NCBI RefSeq assembly: GCF_900699765.1
Contig: NZ_CAADHO010000004.1
Span: 372,001-436,000 of the forward strand
DNA length: 64,000 bases
Reading direction: 5' to 3'
Source of the DNA: Desulfoluna butyratoxydans
GTDB lineage: Bacteria; Desulfobacterota; Desulfobacteria; Desulfobacterales; Desulfolunaceae
Under the pieces are notes generated by a model that worked only from the letters and a program-made list of their open reading frames with translations, made no database searches and was not told the origin of the DNA. The position numbers and the translations under genes were made by a program. Of this stretch, positions 30,001 to 31,838 are shown one piece after another; position 1 is the stretch's first letter; every line of letters begins with the position of its first letter.

Positions 30001-30840
30001 TCGTCGAAGTATGTGGCCCTGGGATCCAAGAATGACGGTAAAGTCGATTTGTACTCATATTCTGAAACAGGCGTTGAGTACTCATCTACACTTCAAAACG
30101 GAGTAGTAGAGACTAACTTTGGAGCTGAAGTGCTTATTACTGAGACGGATTTGTATGTTTCAGCACCAACTGGCGGTGAATCGGGAACTGGTGAAATTGT
30201 ATCTTTCCGTCTCGATGGGGAACAGTGGATTGAAAATGGGAGAATTGTGCCGGACTCCAACCAAAAAAATCAATTTTTTGGCTCTGATTTAGATTTGTTT
30301 GGCGATTTCTTGGCAGTTGGCGCACCCTATGCTTCTGACGGGAGCGCCTATGATTCCGGAAGTGTGTATATTTTTGAAAATATTGAGGGAGAATGGAGGC
30401 AGAAACAACGGATAGTTCCTCCAGAGGAACTGCATTATATGCACTTTGGTGATGAAGTGGCTTTTGCGGGTGAGCATTTAATGGTCACAGCACCAGGAAA
30501 TAGCCATGCGGCGATTTATGACTATACATTGGTAGATGGGCAATGGGCTCAGTCAGAAATACTTATGCCCCCGGGAGTGACAGATGTTGGATGTTTAGGG
30601 CGGTATATGATTGAAAATGATGGTGAAATCGTTATCGGAGATGATGGTGGACATGACAATGTATACGCGGTAAAGAAAAGGGATGGTGGTTGGGACATGG
30701 TTCGTTTGAAAAGGCCTTTGTACACAAGTGACTACTATGGACGTGGGGTGGCAATTTCGCCAAATTACTATATTGTTTGTGCGCCAGGACATTACGTGGG
30801 TGGGAAGAAATCTGTGGCCGTTTATCTTTGGCCTCGGTAA
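1..30840 (+). CDS. Giant multidomain secreted/surface protein (5' partial)
   Basis: The frame is open from the first base and runs to TAA at 30838-30840, so over 10,270 residues are visible and the N-terminus lies outside the window. Residue numbers below count from the ATG at 7. Residues 1 to about 4,650 repeat one super-module: an SbsA-like Ig domain, two IPT/TIG domains (motifs such as ISPATGTIEGNTEIVVAG and IAPSQGPLGGGTRVILKG), then an LVIVD-like beta-propeller of 270-430 residues. Further Ig-like and propeller sections follow to about 7,500, including an invasin-like Ig domain near 6,980. Next come thrombospondin type 3 repeats (about 7,548-7,655), a long poorly recognised part, a glycine-rich beta-helix-like part (about 8,800-9,930) and a terminal FG-GAP-like propeller. 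No LPXTG, autotransporter barrel or membrane anchor is seen at the C-terminus. A surface adhesin or matrix protein is the likely role. The ligand and export route are unknown. Forty-seven bases separate it from the foldase gene downstream, which suggests an operon. Confidence 0.9.
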   Translation, partial: PTMPVVATLDTLGVANRLYLEGSTLYVADMAGQGTVSQINVVDVTEPCLPVLLRTVSLHPNRADWVADGVYDVTVAGGKAYAVVHYSDQEDKPAQAVVEVIDLSEVGNPYTDPTVPAVTHHRACATDMGGRGIVVARGGVQVAGGRQGIQRIEMPELSVISHSPVSDESNLSTDLETIEIEISAPLPADTVLQEAITVQVEALLMGEDVSHDFTPSFFQWDGEPVTSRILLTRVSEDELLPGTRYLVTIKKGLAPLTGVPLSSDYTFAFTTSPAGAAAAPAIEKISPATGTIEGNTEIVVAGTDFGVAPELYIGGRRIVVEDVGTTEIEGTTYDTLRGRTVPGYAGPASVRVVNDVGLEDEVMGGFTYVDLLHVSHLYPAVVRINQDNRDDRVEITGYGFHDGIVIRAWRSGVEGPSDAVSFTVNNDKLSLYSSEKMVWFVPDYGFNYRGFLDIELCDDTGRRHYMPKALFYGKMGVSCEIQAHPPLGREQITAWLDGQKDQPDTDTSKLPPGAIVALESDADLNLVYVLGRGILAGEVGPKKVDSLDEFHHYFAPGWISLVAYDRAHLSKAAPMVGFGYYNLPQDLVPTEMVLSESHLYVAAKGYHFPYIQTPYEDTSCILVYDREDRVPGEGSSESKDRDILYSLPLTFAEAPVSLAVTDDLLFAAEQDGGVAVVSISTPEKPSVIKIMDRVLVGGERVRLNPVKVEVQSGILHVTDTRNRHFTFDIGVPGMPQLGMKPFHGATSLARHADILHFSSGGALDHSVYDTSLPQSIRKTGTFDRGGFTLPGGTCDVVSGLSVSGNLALAGFPSIAKGPLYLSMFDTSRSDALGLIDSLRVDFMRGERLRDAIYNDDGIFLVGSQNRLFLIDGYVSDLIGSCPENGATGIPVNTAISLRFNAVFDAQSLDELRQYLSLTTHTEEGEKVACEFTLSLDESNSGRLVLTPVGNLQPNQPYEVALKGVIGSRRTEGLFDHVIRFETGSGLSKLPEIVSVENGVVETAGGDVFVVLRHVDDQAAVLIAGEVAGVLSVEPVEGDATARRFKLRAPPNTAGPADIEVITSSQGRARRYGVLQYVEPLHLVSIAPSQGPLGGGTRVILKGMGFRPGLARVRVFFDDIEVSAEHVKVLDTETVEVLTPGGRIGSSDVMVKLDTTQEAVLPKAFRYQQPVQSHIEYGGGHVYSMTDEPTGTWVVATHRNGLTIYETDASRFTGSQDTPMNPDDLRGVIDLDGDGRDDRVVADVSLGSGYHVTGADTFFERGLDRVIATAVDPETPGSAKLIVVGFDSLDTSNTSVVSELPLLTDFAGGLCADNNKAVVAMGHMGLGLVDIYLHSKLYLKNRIALPDDQAALDVVRLDRSSDGAERYAVAAGGFDTKTNRLLSAEEGGLYIVSNDATHGMRLRGHVDIPASSVVCQGTTVYAAAGSRGLVILDASDPDLPVVLSRVTPGGVVHDVDVNGNTAYLAMGAEGVLTVDVTNPGNPVIHGGMEAFEGACLESVVAGNYAAIAGGTGHNLKRIIQVIPDVTLKVFRIDPENRIFGQNAMGRVTAWLRFNKAIDLYPDNIHRFSLLDASGASLPVDVEIINNDALLTLRPGHGLENGATLTAVAEKGIVSGKPMDGGGFIPLYTLTADQSFTLTYRAGHEVYQTDEDVPESTVSVISVRTGKFHLKEKEAFAVWYRFNHQVEDSLYNRELCKLHHPEQGNLVDEVEIKGTDVFVYLDEAAGIPPGSRIRAEVLAGMTSDKTGVEPLEDDFSLWVTYDIDAYDALALNAVVPRRVPVNSKETITISGFCISTDTGKVKVTVADCPLEILEITSSSSDERVGMIRALTPAFTEAGLYDVTVSVKKDGIWRSATLYGGLAVDEPIVFDHVTPSWGPVRGGTRLTLFGKGFEPGNTVMDGLAVEIGTLPVADIRVLSSERMEVITPSGRPGQLAVEGRDRYGNMALLEGDKGFGFGLKALGAQSTPFYPTDIVVDHEAGTALTSGGYLYRYLSGLKRADMGLPILEGSFFRMLDDQPLPDNLRAGVFDIQDPMNPILVGGSSALPDSSVEKGKLRRYIEMTKLANRAFLHEDLGIGSGLSQEEERRLEELSGSAYPVGFDSIRIVPVEEEEMGVKRKRLYVASGSGGVARLNLDDQNGLQLISQALFEDSSLFTGDLSKSGAALFAARGVLAGFPECETPCCLDKADGSDERIDQVNYLYPADPVRMAPLTDAFGNSVKGARAVHLNRGWLYAGGGLTGHSIKQGFPCDFCSTVAASDSGSGQSVVQAVNLFDSALTREYLFSAGVMDLLSYGDYLIAAVGHAGVELVHKEKPEEIFSLQVNKEIQPNEGRIIKLARYGNLLFLSSDQGSVVVADIADPTRPKIVSAGNDEVVDACDIYKERLLTVSENHGIKTLELPGAMVLSTSVDEGGVLASGEAFVVRFNELMAADSLLVEGAVSAHRYDNGTAVSCNVTPLEEEDGSAEAFAFTFEREPGVGYEIHINDARNLRGGALWVPYSGHVKAAAASHAGPNVISVENGAHHRNDGATITVHGRHFSTSDTLKVFVDHFPVAFDREDEETLTLSPGALDLLGLEDGQHHLRVTDGEFASDLLGSIVIGASPDETRFTLSPTSGTIKGNRYATITADRKAILPGAKVILRSRRGDEIRTEEVADGIYLVNLEDDVVDMSTFRFLLPGVVTPDLYGVYLDMTGEEVYVGDFSYALPDGRGMDLPNYPPMRIGASWTDGNLMYVGVDKGTEPTQANRFLMESGLEIYDISIWERPLRLAQVRTEQPVSGLEVYGGLAYLASGSDGLLTVSIHDPEHPHVIGKAKVPGYTATDVALNRSTGVLAMAVADELGGGFIRFFDVNDPELDFPEGYSTFSLSREGLVGRPLDLQWLDDSLYILYESNGVLNIAIVNGLGGTVSWTTHDLDRQVGEDGRASLLVQYGQVLVSTEAEYAIYQPDESQQLQAVYWNAVADQGGELIAHGGGIFVAGGQGINESSVPDLAVTGVYPAAGAVLVPGASLTIELNQLIDTDSATLAAGVRLVGSEGENLDAQYSLEGINTLNGGIITLTLNETPGWTGSARLEITQALKGLSGRALITPVTLGYHVSAGMMPQVASVARLVGDEEKNHYFHGDGTETAVIHGRNFGNTKNGLTVYLGETPISASQILSVTDDKLEVSVPELSLAVHTAALSVTVVRDGMGLPLNGAMIVQPAVVLQDIYPATGPPQGGDIIKIYGVGFNHDVVVRFGGSVAGDLVVRDSSLVEVRVPAGAFGAVDVSVESTLFPEEKSVLSGAWFYANQATGSVDLSDSGHQTSPVTAMVMKDQLLYAVTGGSYTTVNTNGQVLSELTTPRGQLVISDISDPVHPVLLEKMSADQTSPHHWNAMLPPDGFRDIALEGDTLYLVGGNKLFVFDLTLPADPKMIHVEPFLYDDQEQGITAAPDVVNSIRVRDGILYITSRSGLHMYRLADDNTLRRIDFLSRRDLGGEPHKMALEGSTLWLALPHAFKVVSIDLMEGGYERIHSITTRDANDNFFQPDSLIVRDDLLIVSSGSKGTVVSFAVMPNGEARVITQFALSYLIPAGDLYAGEMSLCGQTLYVAAGAGDLQVFDISSWLNGVFSRKVGLKNYYAVTGDVGAIGVGRGALYAGTAFVYMDGEPAENPVPVGANPRQLGGGLNTLANRQLTIVDQIPRPRGVLHVDGSVEIQFNRIIDPELLETFGNSLVEVESHGELVQGYLSHTVNNTGSRLYYTPEAPFAAGREYRIRVSRAMADVHGSTLSGDYSFVFTAESGYLPHIDSLEPVYGSWRGKDQVFIHGENLTSETVITIGGVTTTGTETDSGLWFELPALEIMPEKNRLVGISVANGSRSHTVSGAFTYVVDPVIEKIGRYTHGTLHESARVATFNARETFAIEGRGFGPHTRVLINGRPAEGLELLDYQRMSFRIPDNTVGCLTVAVSNLSDASDRAVNTDVSVSLMGTEVDNATLSARHGDLLMLATGEKARLFTTRDGVVPVELSTMNLPGSIKAMALSGSHALFVTGDRYRIHLYNLSNVYAPRKVNTIENHDAYAVTDVHLSGNRFVGRFGTRLLRGSIHGSGLELYPENDTLHAVDMVGDDQWLYVLTPDTLRVLSMDNWLESPIAAPYLHGVIEPTGLRLGAQRMALMAEDRLQVFLTGRLKSGGMLECLGTGLVSRVKDVAVEGELVALAAGESTRLELFDVAASESAATLSLRHVVTVDKGTSLRGLTQLRFHHGQLEWIEGSRLHRLVHPLANTTGLLPDYWIADADALVSLGVAGSLDAWTQVAVDVSNASGSLLEGDTRLLGREIQFRAIGDRYETDSLYTLSLFNEPQRVIDGGSLVHDLPWYLTSRPVFGLVPMELLSLEPSMTITGRETSFVVKGTGLEQATSIRLNDTEVDTWDVSDDGLTLTFSAAVSVPGYYTLSAAQPGYGATLPVAVSVVEALSINSVESSNPRGSDRVSDSGGDTVTITGVGFSGKLHLYWIEVGSEVKPGPLNEVTSFQAVGGKITFESPETDHDKNYRVVLIKPETDEEKESAPLVGLDDTRPVRQSAQALGYERPVVLVYNEPVVLSTGAFYKVMARHRDYSGEDDEDISQRFELSVSGNRVTLKAKGGFAFANNMTYAVSLNGIEDLHGNAPAHGTGSYGCEFTTRDTLAPRSLGLTRKSDGASVDQGMLLTRCRSYEFIPAAQDNMSLKGWKPYTVRISYDDGLTFGNPFSLQKGEAFEVYIRETDPHLAFKVRAVDRAGNAAEEVVRVGLRDPEIIISGLEVVSESKAHPDKAQEMMRADLIFHLTGRDCDLVNEGDLRVFNKFYKMSLSKSKEPPRELKLNYLNPKLVDITGMNPPPDSYPVDVEVTVRYGKAGKKSRQDRYDLYKDITAPTLTIVSPQHGAGIPMGETTTVLIRSFDKYGIASVEAKTDVLLKESDGDDTLWTTLDNPSVYTFKALTQDQVKVSVRATDHNGNTAHEHVVLRPYDITKGAPQLAIYSPEDGKVFHEREEVAVEVGLKNITEAKLFMDLGGDENDPANPLPVLVKRGENDPERFEEMVTLPSVGEDVVVVLRLVEDVPATGDSSSADDEDEPFIAVVTRRFINVLDDDAPPENPEYTVIPEERVLTGTTLWVEAVRPLTMEDYSDASNLTVEEPEGSGNTTTIPYDTGMQGIAIGASGDAVKVTASLFDRSGNSNVVERSLTKLPYIGSGTETLFTPESSEWLTDDLVGLPGMGADHDAAAWSANHLGGGCELYADAVLLWSSGEGRLDNLSFTGTGLVAQHTTGGDRKLLFWPVEKGEFGALREKRLLGDLLGGGGDLLFTRHGDLYDGYLMAGDDFIPLAGLVVTDALAAMAVSGDQLFLLTERGGLYAVGATLDTLPQLETRFYTHVGQAEGMAVCGRNLVTWARDSVNRYRFSKADETTGTTEGTLEFLGTLAVGGDVRQVSFDGEMLWIQSNGPVLAGTWQAWLGDERVGLMNSGSDALVFIGNHLFDRQGPLEEEPGLIRRRDIMATPAAGSFEPTFVEMPMGVVVTVPVSDVLGGESVWFEDATGRRLPATPLWGTEGTWNVSRKDAGDGRKDTGDEELTVIRKDRSGREEKKLLTYPDDIFCTAEAVAPDSDAVIARGAYVPVAVTLDHNARVRNLGIGLGADLGKAAFAVGRVTGRWSSVAEEGDTAVFTLSHEGSIMTHSVALCENSIDHGRLKVRSPENNAAYTEGNLLRVSFDAPEAMDEGDAFRYAEVRLYNINPASVGEEPPPIPLDRRIVLRHSTDIELVLPEVDTWSSLYVVVRAYYGEALRYMASDVTAIKVYPRYTIAKPVISGVGTRIMPGSLMSASVSVPADAGLERRIEILDAEGLLLAASDDTAELTVPYGTDRLTIVAKADDGMGNKSKAEKTIEVVDLLSFETATETRPFTCARPDADGTLFADGRTLYVERKQGDSSHQVKLDSHVTAFDFLADRLIMALDDIGIVVVDPADSYRVLSTEAVDGDVTHIAVAGNGALLTIDGVVHSVTLSGNTVTIGPSVETAGEVRRIVTWGNHFVILTRSEVRVLTHDFKEEKQLSGLFTGLTAEGEELYLADSNGTLYILDAFLNVGRYAVGMDADHLLALQGYLIGLSSKGMLQVVDVRDSRQPEVIGEFEMDLGHDVFSAVVSGGKLWIGGRQGTVVIPVPTDSTPVKIHTSTRPRGEIVDVAFNGRLGVAAASTYGAVMVTPGGETLWQENVYPSPYSLAVTEVEEKEGTVYLLHHDAGRVVSVDDAGKTTTIFSGRHFEHLHVSKHMIAVSVGSFLYVADRKDPTKKGELEVSDSENIVALASAGSSLLVSTQGGKVFRVDIESLPVDKYTWVRQTPVVNSKDPVRMMACDGQYLFFAMDTVLYRAGLDGSGAASGKTDGVIDFGAVIHALDASQGCAWVGLNREIHRVPATFGEAYAPAPLFPTDKPVTGIAVQDDRLLIGHGAFGLTMHRVSPQVLSAVSSMGLPHADTTFGQAESIHMSLASPEGVNAVRYIINRKEVPYEVDGVEMTRIEGDVVAHVTTAPFDAHVQVPGYLPNGRAFTITCEMETVWGETLTSLDRSVVLQGEGLPSNPFKVTLVASNLWYPQLLELRAEVEHSSQAVSQVEFYQHKTKPERFDIVGKHYGPEYVIYRDLPAGRRYSFIARAIDEFGNICESGEVSFTRLEDSFRPSISSVTLSGILLNGNPVKGHGFTVNVDLTDDESGIELALLKRNDVIVAAAFKNGTLSYNEKAPEVGDTFQYKVYARDRAGNEREYQPSTVWAAVEDTSPKILAAKVDGPVLEQGRFTLHVEAEDDLGIASVSALWNGKTVCADTSGLSTSVNLSIDDSRTLRIPSTIEENLEVTVADTLNQHSSTMVPVTVLPDTAPDVSRLGLPTGSNAFFGRNWRFTLQNIASVDDAGLDGLNIFIIDLTSGSPVVVDSFEPKTNVKKLVLAMPKTDRYGDKFLYKIRATDRLGQSQDTEEKWVNLTQLPNNIRLYAPGDDGSNKEYVMAGDAASMQVRVTDAAGRPVPEQKVRWEVLKGPQGTGGIPNLGETGMGGTAILDIDTVRKAGKYTFGARLVEFPGIQVCYDLEVLSGHLHHIAFDYLPPVEVDSGIVIRLRAEDEAGNFLKAINDEVVSITTSSPNHTFAFEDNVVITTLTGDACQCVTGERARVSLINGRADVAMYVGELSGNHTLGIEVNDAPQVLSLYDNDGKDQTAMVETSKLPLAVKPGEAAALRFAAIAETNDELGDPDRLEVGETATVEMRVVDRFGNTVDEEKSSSGSYVGTHYISTVSLSGDAVSPRGDADQQPDAESDSDEHSVTVSLNAGIATFNVMDETIETVLVSVSEIEPLGEDFDNTDTLVLDFLKKRPAISNAVFEVAHNSTRPSVILTYTEPVMTDDLSEALDVTIDGTRAPGRCRIDDQAVAWTITGDLELNRPYVVDTTSTSLVGAAQSDPALAQQIVVNSPHVALPVQSATYALEGSLKSLDLMVGAGFSLDSLYEATITVDDKEVPYDWTHFNFTVPVFSGDNFIDGTSVTMGLSGMYGDGGILRVANTLSMQVLLVGEDFDKDGLKNELEIALNLNPTTSDTDNNGIADAQEDNDGDNLTNAEELVLGTALDVADSDGDGLTDGEEVNTHLSNPLVADSDGDGLSDYLEVVTNNNPNSVEGIEILPWVTALSVSPQDYEVEWCADQPPTLTLNVTATLTVSSTAHDVHIGPYDYGIHYESSDESVALHDANGTFVTQSDGTATLMAVLGNQEAGCLLTVTPESFEKKLVQLMPMEPGQKLHAGADHGDIWLEVNSPMVCDVVSVSVDGKQIPVFKDGRDGEFTLRRAPVYAEVINAATWRIFDMLLRNGGKTTFRNDAKIIRIRYLDGVPEDAEGHIEVRLGESGRKEEVFSVSDVGYPSEANGYYYPVDEFIGVPVYQNSSGYWIWGMRHNIGDGENDMFMNAWYLTDKDCPPTFDEDIFEEGLICYTEGSSFWISPQTYDFPTIYKTYIDGDTVETDVVIKIPVVTDMEPAIVDLDSADEIHVSVGDLLDIPFSIVDPGSNHIGVQYHIDGECVSGGIPLQYKEIKLDEVETCKLRIVKRNVTLDDDSYDLAEWETFLFNVENPGIYRLEMGEGSDADILVFSMDSKNEMAGMPYESGTYSSGVSDHFRLVRGRYLFKVAFGADNYNVFWEGNYADLTSEPYCINPGWPNGKEHEIRIVKTDDDEISFIKPDEDFVTHYTVLNTYEDGYSDVETVRFNIQVEDFGLYEIIVEDEVTNYSGVIGTAPEFIEEMEYGNAMHFGQGNDDAPGYLLDSGVNNPFVVLTPGVYNVSLDVGKDFNRNACKGCSTSTSEIKIHVRSVYGRLPVDSSSLRTLFYPTLTSQKSTYLKRYDKPYIVSQKDIGSHTLEVKILEKTSNGIREMSAGTWALTVDEVNPDECSSPVVEDYYPRDSELYYLWDLGEYAGGVSSNFKPIWITINSTSGVKSIEWFNVLSKTDGSPVGYRFVTTDSKTYVLEGSAAYQAISQYGIDKIQLRIESNCGSIADFEFDIKIAQDPKPVVTMNDEQASLEINASTTIGVGLVDSGCNVKKIIALLYPQGWVLPDNTSMSLLEPMSLYGVLTSGSAILGSLTFTELVGYKPLLQYMEVLPLKENLWQQAQANQVLRMPVHINPEVESGEYQLRFLAEETNGRVTVSQGFPVTVMESVANPRVQLEFPTFLAPGTEPTLEIKATSPNKLSEIEVAISGALDGETHIDKILSCENEYFVHKSISVPVSNVLGSGYEITAVVSVVDTSGRRVVDSITSEIKPWGWSNVEITGNEVLSVDMTGTDIVVGEGAKLTINQCVPLKSLLIRSGATVQVAPESSVFVHEDMIIEQGALLVATRNYSLTRDGAKALGGSHASSSSALKSPYSERIESIKGYGLFDNPKFPGGSGGAIDISYQYQSIKSVPRWGGGGVLDITTASLVVDGSICVDGQSVSHIESESSMNLGAGAGGSVCIHADQIQGRGSIRACGGSAHEDDVELGGAGSGGRISVYCNDLDRIGHIDISATGGEFETEDKQYTGAPGTIYLNENGKPFGTLIINDVDIKSAEDGYIDYSTPLPAISRQKILGVQSIGGDLYRITVDDNQKWRKPFYGAWESGLVGQKVSLDAGDINSPLYKILDNGFNWFLVESPSDITPLVGNELIGVVRLEKIITGKGVRLKSHGRLHVDASDVAEYKTVVGIAEVYEPFSQQLTDIVIDGENKCYLSDVSADSVIVNEGTLGVAGALHVDETIIVSGEQGSLNSKSIDANRIEVRGQGAILQSSNIHCAGNMDVMDGAIVKAPDSGENGWSPLNVEVGGRLRMTGGASLDVSFCGGVNPKDRYLSPMPDYLHAEWPGKYHRVYNYVVPGGGVLYLEASVFELFNSSIRSNGAGYSYHAANGGSININVRDELQVDEQSKIEANSGYSGTGKGNGGRIIVEYGASDSEILDSCTAYGFVSGTITTRKTGESPTLKSGPTEPFDFSLIGEREITSIENAGDNTWMIACRRPMDDVAVEGVFAVIGDYYVSDGIDIVIHRECDVIFKSSFKGVGCRWYVSKKGPYEESTFSDSFTSVREGDELTLEKGEYTVFLRHDSDYGDSVDYTAEIMMSMSSPGVNHTDIDYSGYMVDVEDGYGSILRCRVVAPFGDTGLVVESFESLTGFQGAMLRGAHHFKDLVIDTGELDFGTDTVIVDDPSMSGISKGCTLTLGQLKNAFEESFIPEAGFNEYVHLVLLRDLTIDSLSIEGWSLSVNDELNILGDLKVKNSYGGPPLSAKTIYVNGNAEFSSTDDYRSISVNTDLLFVDNNLSFNGSKKNTWHCNGDISAENVTVSDCSLVVDGDLTIQSLLEGSNKLSDKHSITLMGSVTSNLVKLKDMSLKCAGNAEILDTLYVIAQKQSVNIESYKGIHVYDSILEARDDNQIVVSTPEYNVDGLNSHSGSVEIPLSPEVILIDEDVNWYPLVVRNVEDYLFVKDHNKVRMLRRVDGAWVDWHVIDGKYGAMDVSSKYVALGSKNDGKVDLYSYSETGVEYSSTLQNGVVETNFGAEVLITETDLYVSAPTGGESGTGEIVSFRLDGEQWIENGRIVPDSNQKNQFFGSDLDLFGDFLAVGAPYASDGSAYDSGSVYIFENIEGEWRQKQRIVPPEELHYMHFGDEVAFAGEHLMVTAPGNSHAAIYDYTLVDGQWAQSEILMPPGVTDVGCLGRYMIENDGEIVIGDDGGHDNVYAVKKRDGGWDMVRLKRPLYTSDYYGRGVAISPNYYIVCAPGHYVGGKKSVAVYLWPR
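475..13650 (+). repeat. About seven coding super-modules: SbsA-Ig / IPT / IPT / propeller
   Basis: SbsA-like Ig domains begin near 475, 2632, 4571, 7198, 8956, 11005 and, less clearly, 12796. Pairs of IPT/TIG domains begin near 835/1108, 2962/3238, 5302/5590, 7530/7809, 9289/9592, 11329/11590 and 13075/13330. A propeller follows each of the first six pairs, at roughly 1765-2610, 3505-4560, 5893-7190, 8140-8950, 9892-11000 and 11902-12790. Spacing between modules is about 1.8-2.6 kb. The copies are divergent in sequence and keep only domain order and core motifs, so this is an old amplification. Boundaries were read by eye and are approximate. Confidence 0.7.
22651..22968 (+). repeat. Thrombospondin type 3-like calcium-binding repeats
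   Basis: Within the giant protein this stretch encodes successive Asp-rich loops, including DKDGLKNELE, DTDNNGIADAQEDNDGD, DSDGDGLTDGEE and DSDGDGLSDYLE. These fit the DxDxDGxxD pattern of bacterial thrombospondin type 3 repeats, which bind calcium and form rigid linkers in surface proteins. They sit between the Ig-rich part and the C-terminal part of different base composition, as a spacer would. Confidence 0.85.
26400..30837 (+). other. Beta-helix-like and FG-GAP-like C-terminal portion of the giant protein
   Basis: From about 26400 the protein becomes a run of short strands with glycine-rich turns (GGSGGAIDI, GGGGVLDIT, GAGAGGSVCIHA, GGAGSGGRISVYC), the look of right-handed beta-helix or filamentous surface domains. 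From about 29845 to the end, repeats such as FGAEVLITETDLYVSAP, FGSDLDLFGDFLAVGAP and FGDEVAFAGEHLMVTAP match FG-GAP-type propeller blades. The fold assignments are inferred from motif spacing only. Confidence 0.55.
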
Positions 30841-30887
30841 TTTTTTGAATACGATGTTTGGACTTTAGACTATGGGAGATGTATTTG

Positions 30888-31694
30888 ATGAAAAGAGTGG
30901 GAGTCGCTTTTATTTTGGCCTTTTTTCTTGTCGCATGTGGAGACAAGACTCAGGATTTAGCTGATATCAATGGGAAGAAGGTATCAAAACAGACATTTCA
31001 AACATTTCTTAAATTTAAACGTATTTCAATCTCTGACGAGAATAAAAAGAAACGATTGCTGGATGATTACCTCAATCGCGAGGCCTTGTCTTTGTCAATT
31101 GAGAAGTCGGAAGCCATGGACCCGAGCCTTATTGAGGTAGAGATCGACGAATTTCGCAAAGAGATGCTCATCAGTCGTTACTTCGAGAAATATCTGCGCG
31201 ACACAGTGACCGATCAGGCCGTCAAAAATTATTACGACACGCATGTCACAGAGTATGAGGTCAGGAAGGCAAAGGTGGCTCACATCCTTCTTCGGACCAA
31301 CCCGAAGATGGGCGAAATCGAGCGAAAAGCCAAGCTTACCACGGCCGGTGAAGCTTTTTCAAAGGCAAGGACGGGTGAGGATTTCGCCGAACTGGCAAAG
31401 GCGTATTCCGAAGACAAGATGTCGGCACGAAAAGGCGGGGAGATCGGCTGGCTGAAAGAGGGCAGTATCAGCCCCTCTTTTTCCGCCAGGGTGTTCAGCA
31501 TGGAACAAGGAGAGATCTCCGAGCCCCTGGAGACGCCGTTTGGCTTTCATGTGATCAAGCTGATTGAGGCCCCGAGGACTGTTCGGAAACCTTTTGATGA
31601 GGTCAAGGGGAATATACGTTACCAACTTAGGAATGAAGCGAAAAAAGCCGAGATGGAGCGCCTCCTCGCCACCGTGACGATCAAGAAGTATTGA
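30888..31694 (+). CDS. Parvulin-type peptidyl-prolyl isomerase lipoprotein (PpiC/SurA-like)
   Basis: This 268-residue protein is a probable periplasmic cis-trans prolyl isomerase and chaperone. A signal peptide ends in the lipobox LVAC with Cys17 as the lipidated residue, followed by G-D. Residues 25-120 form a SurA-type helical N-domain. Residues 126-226 form a complete PpiC parvulin domain with AKVAHILL (128-135), GGEIGW (183-188) and GFHVIKL (219-225). I chose the ATG at 30888 because GGGAGA lies ten bases upstream and the lipoprotein signal starts there. A TTG at 30858 would add ten residues and spoil the signal peptide. It follows the giant gene after 47 bases and probably shares its transcript. 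By analogy with SurA and PrsA it may help exported beta-rich domains fold; that link is inference. Confidence 0.9.
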   Translation: MKRVGVAFILAFFLVACGDKTQDLADINGKKVSKQTFQTFLKFKRISISDENKKKRLLDDYLNREALSLSIEKSEAMDPSLIEVEIDEFRKEMLISRYFEKYLRDTVTDQAVKNYYDTHVTEYEVRKAKVAHILLRTNPKMGEIERKAKLTTAGEAFSKARTGEDFAELAKAYSEDKMSARKGGEIGWLKEGSISPSFSARVFSMEQGEISEPLETPFGFHVIKLIEAPRTVRKPFDEVKGNIRYQLRNEAKKAEMERLLATVTIKKY

Positions 31695-31838
31695 TTGGGG
31701 AGGAAGAAATCCGCCCCGGGCATGAGTTAAACCGGCCGGGACAGATGCGGGCGATACCGTTGTGCCTTGATTGCGAAAGGCGTCCCCGGGTGGGTGGAAC
31801 TTTTTTGATGAACGCGTGATACATGTGAGGATTCTGAC

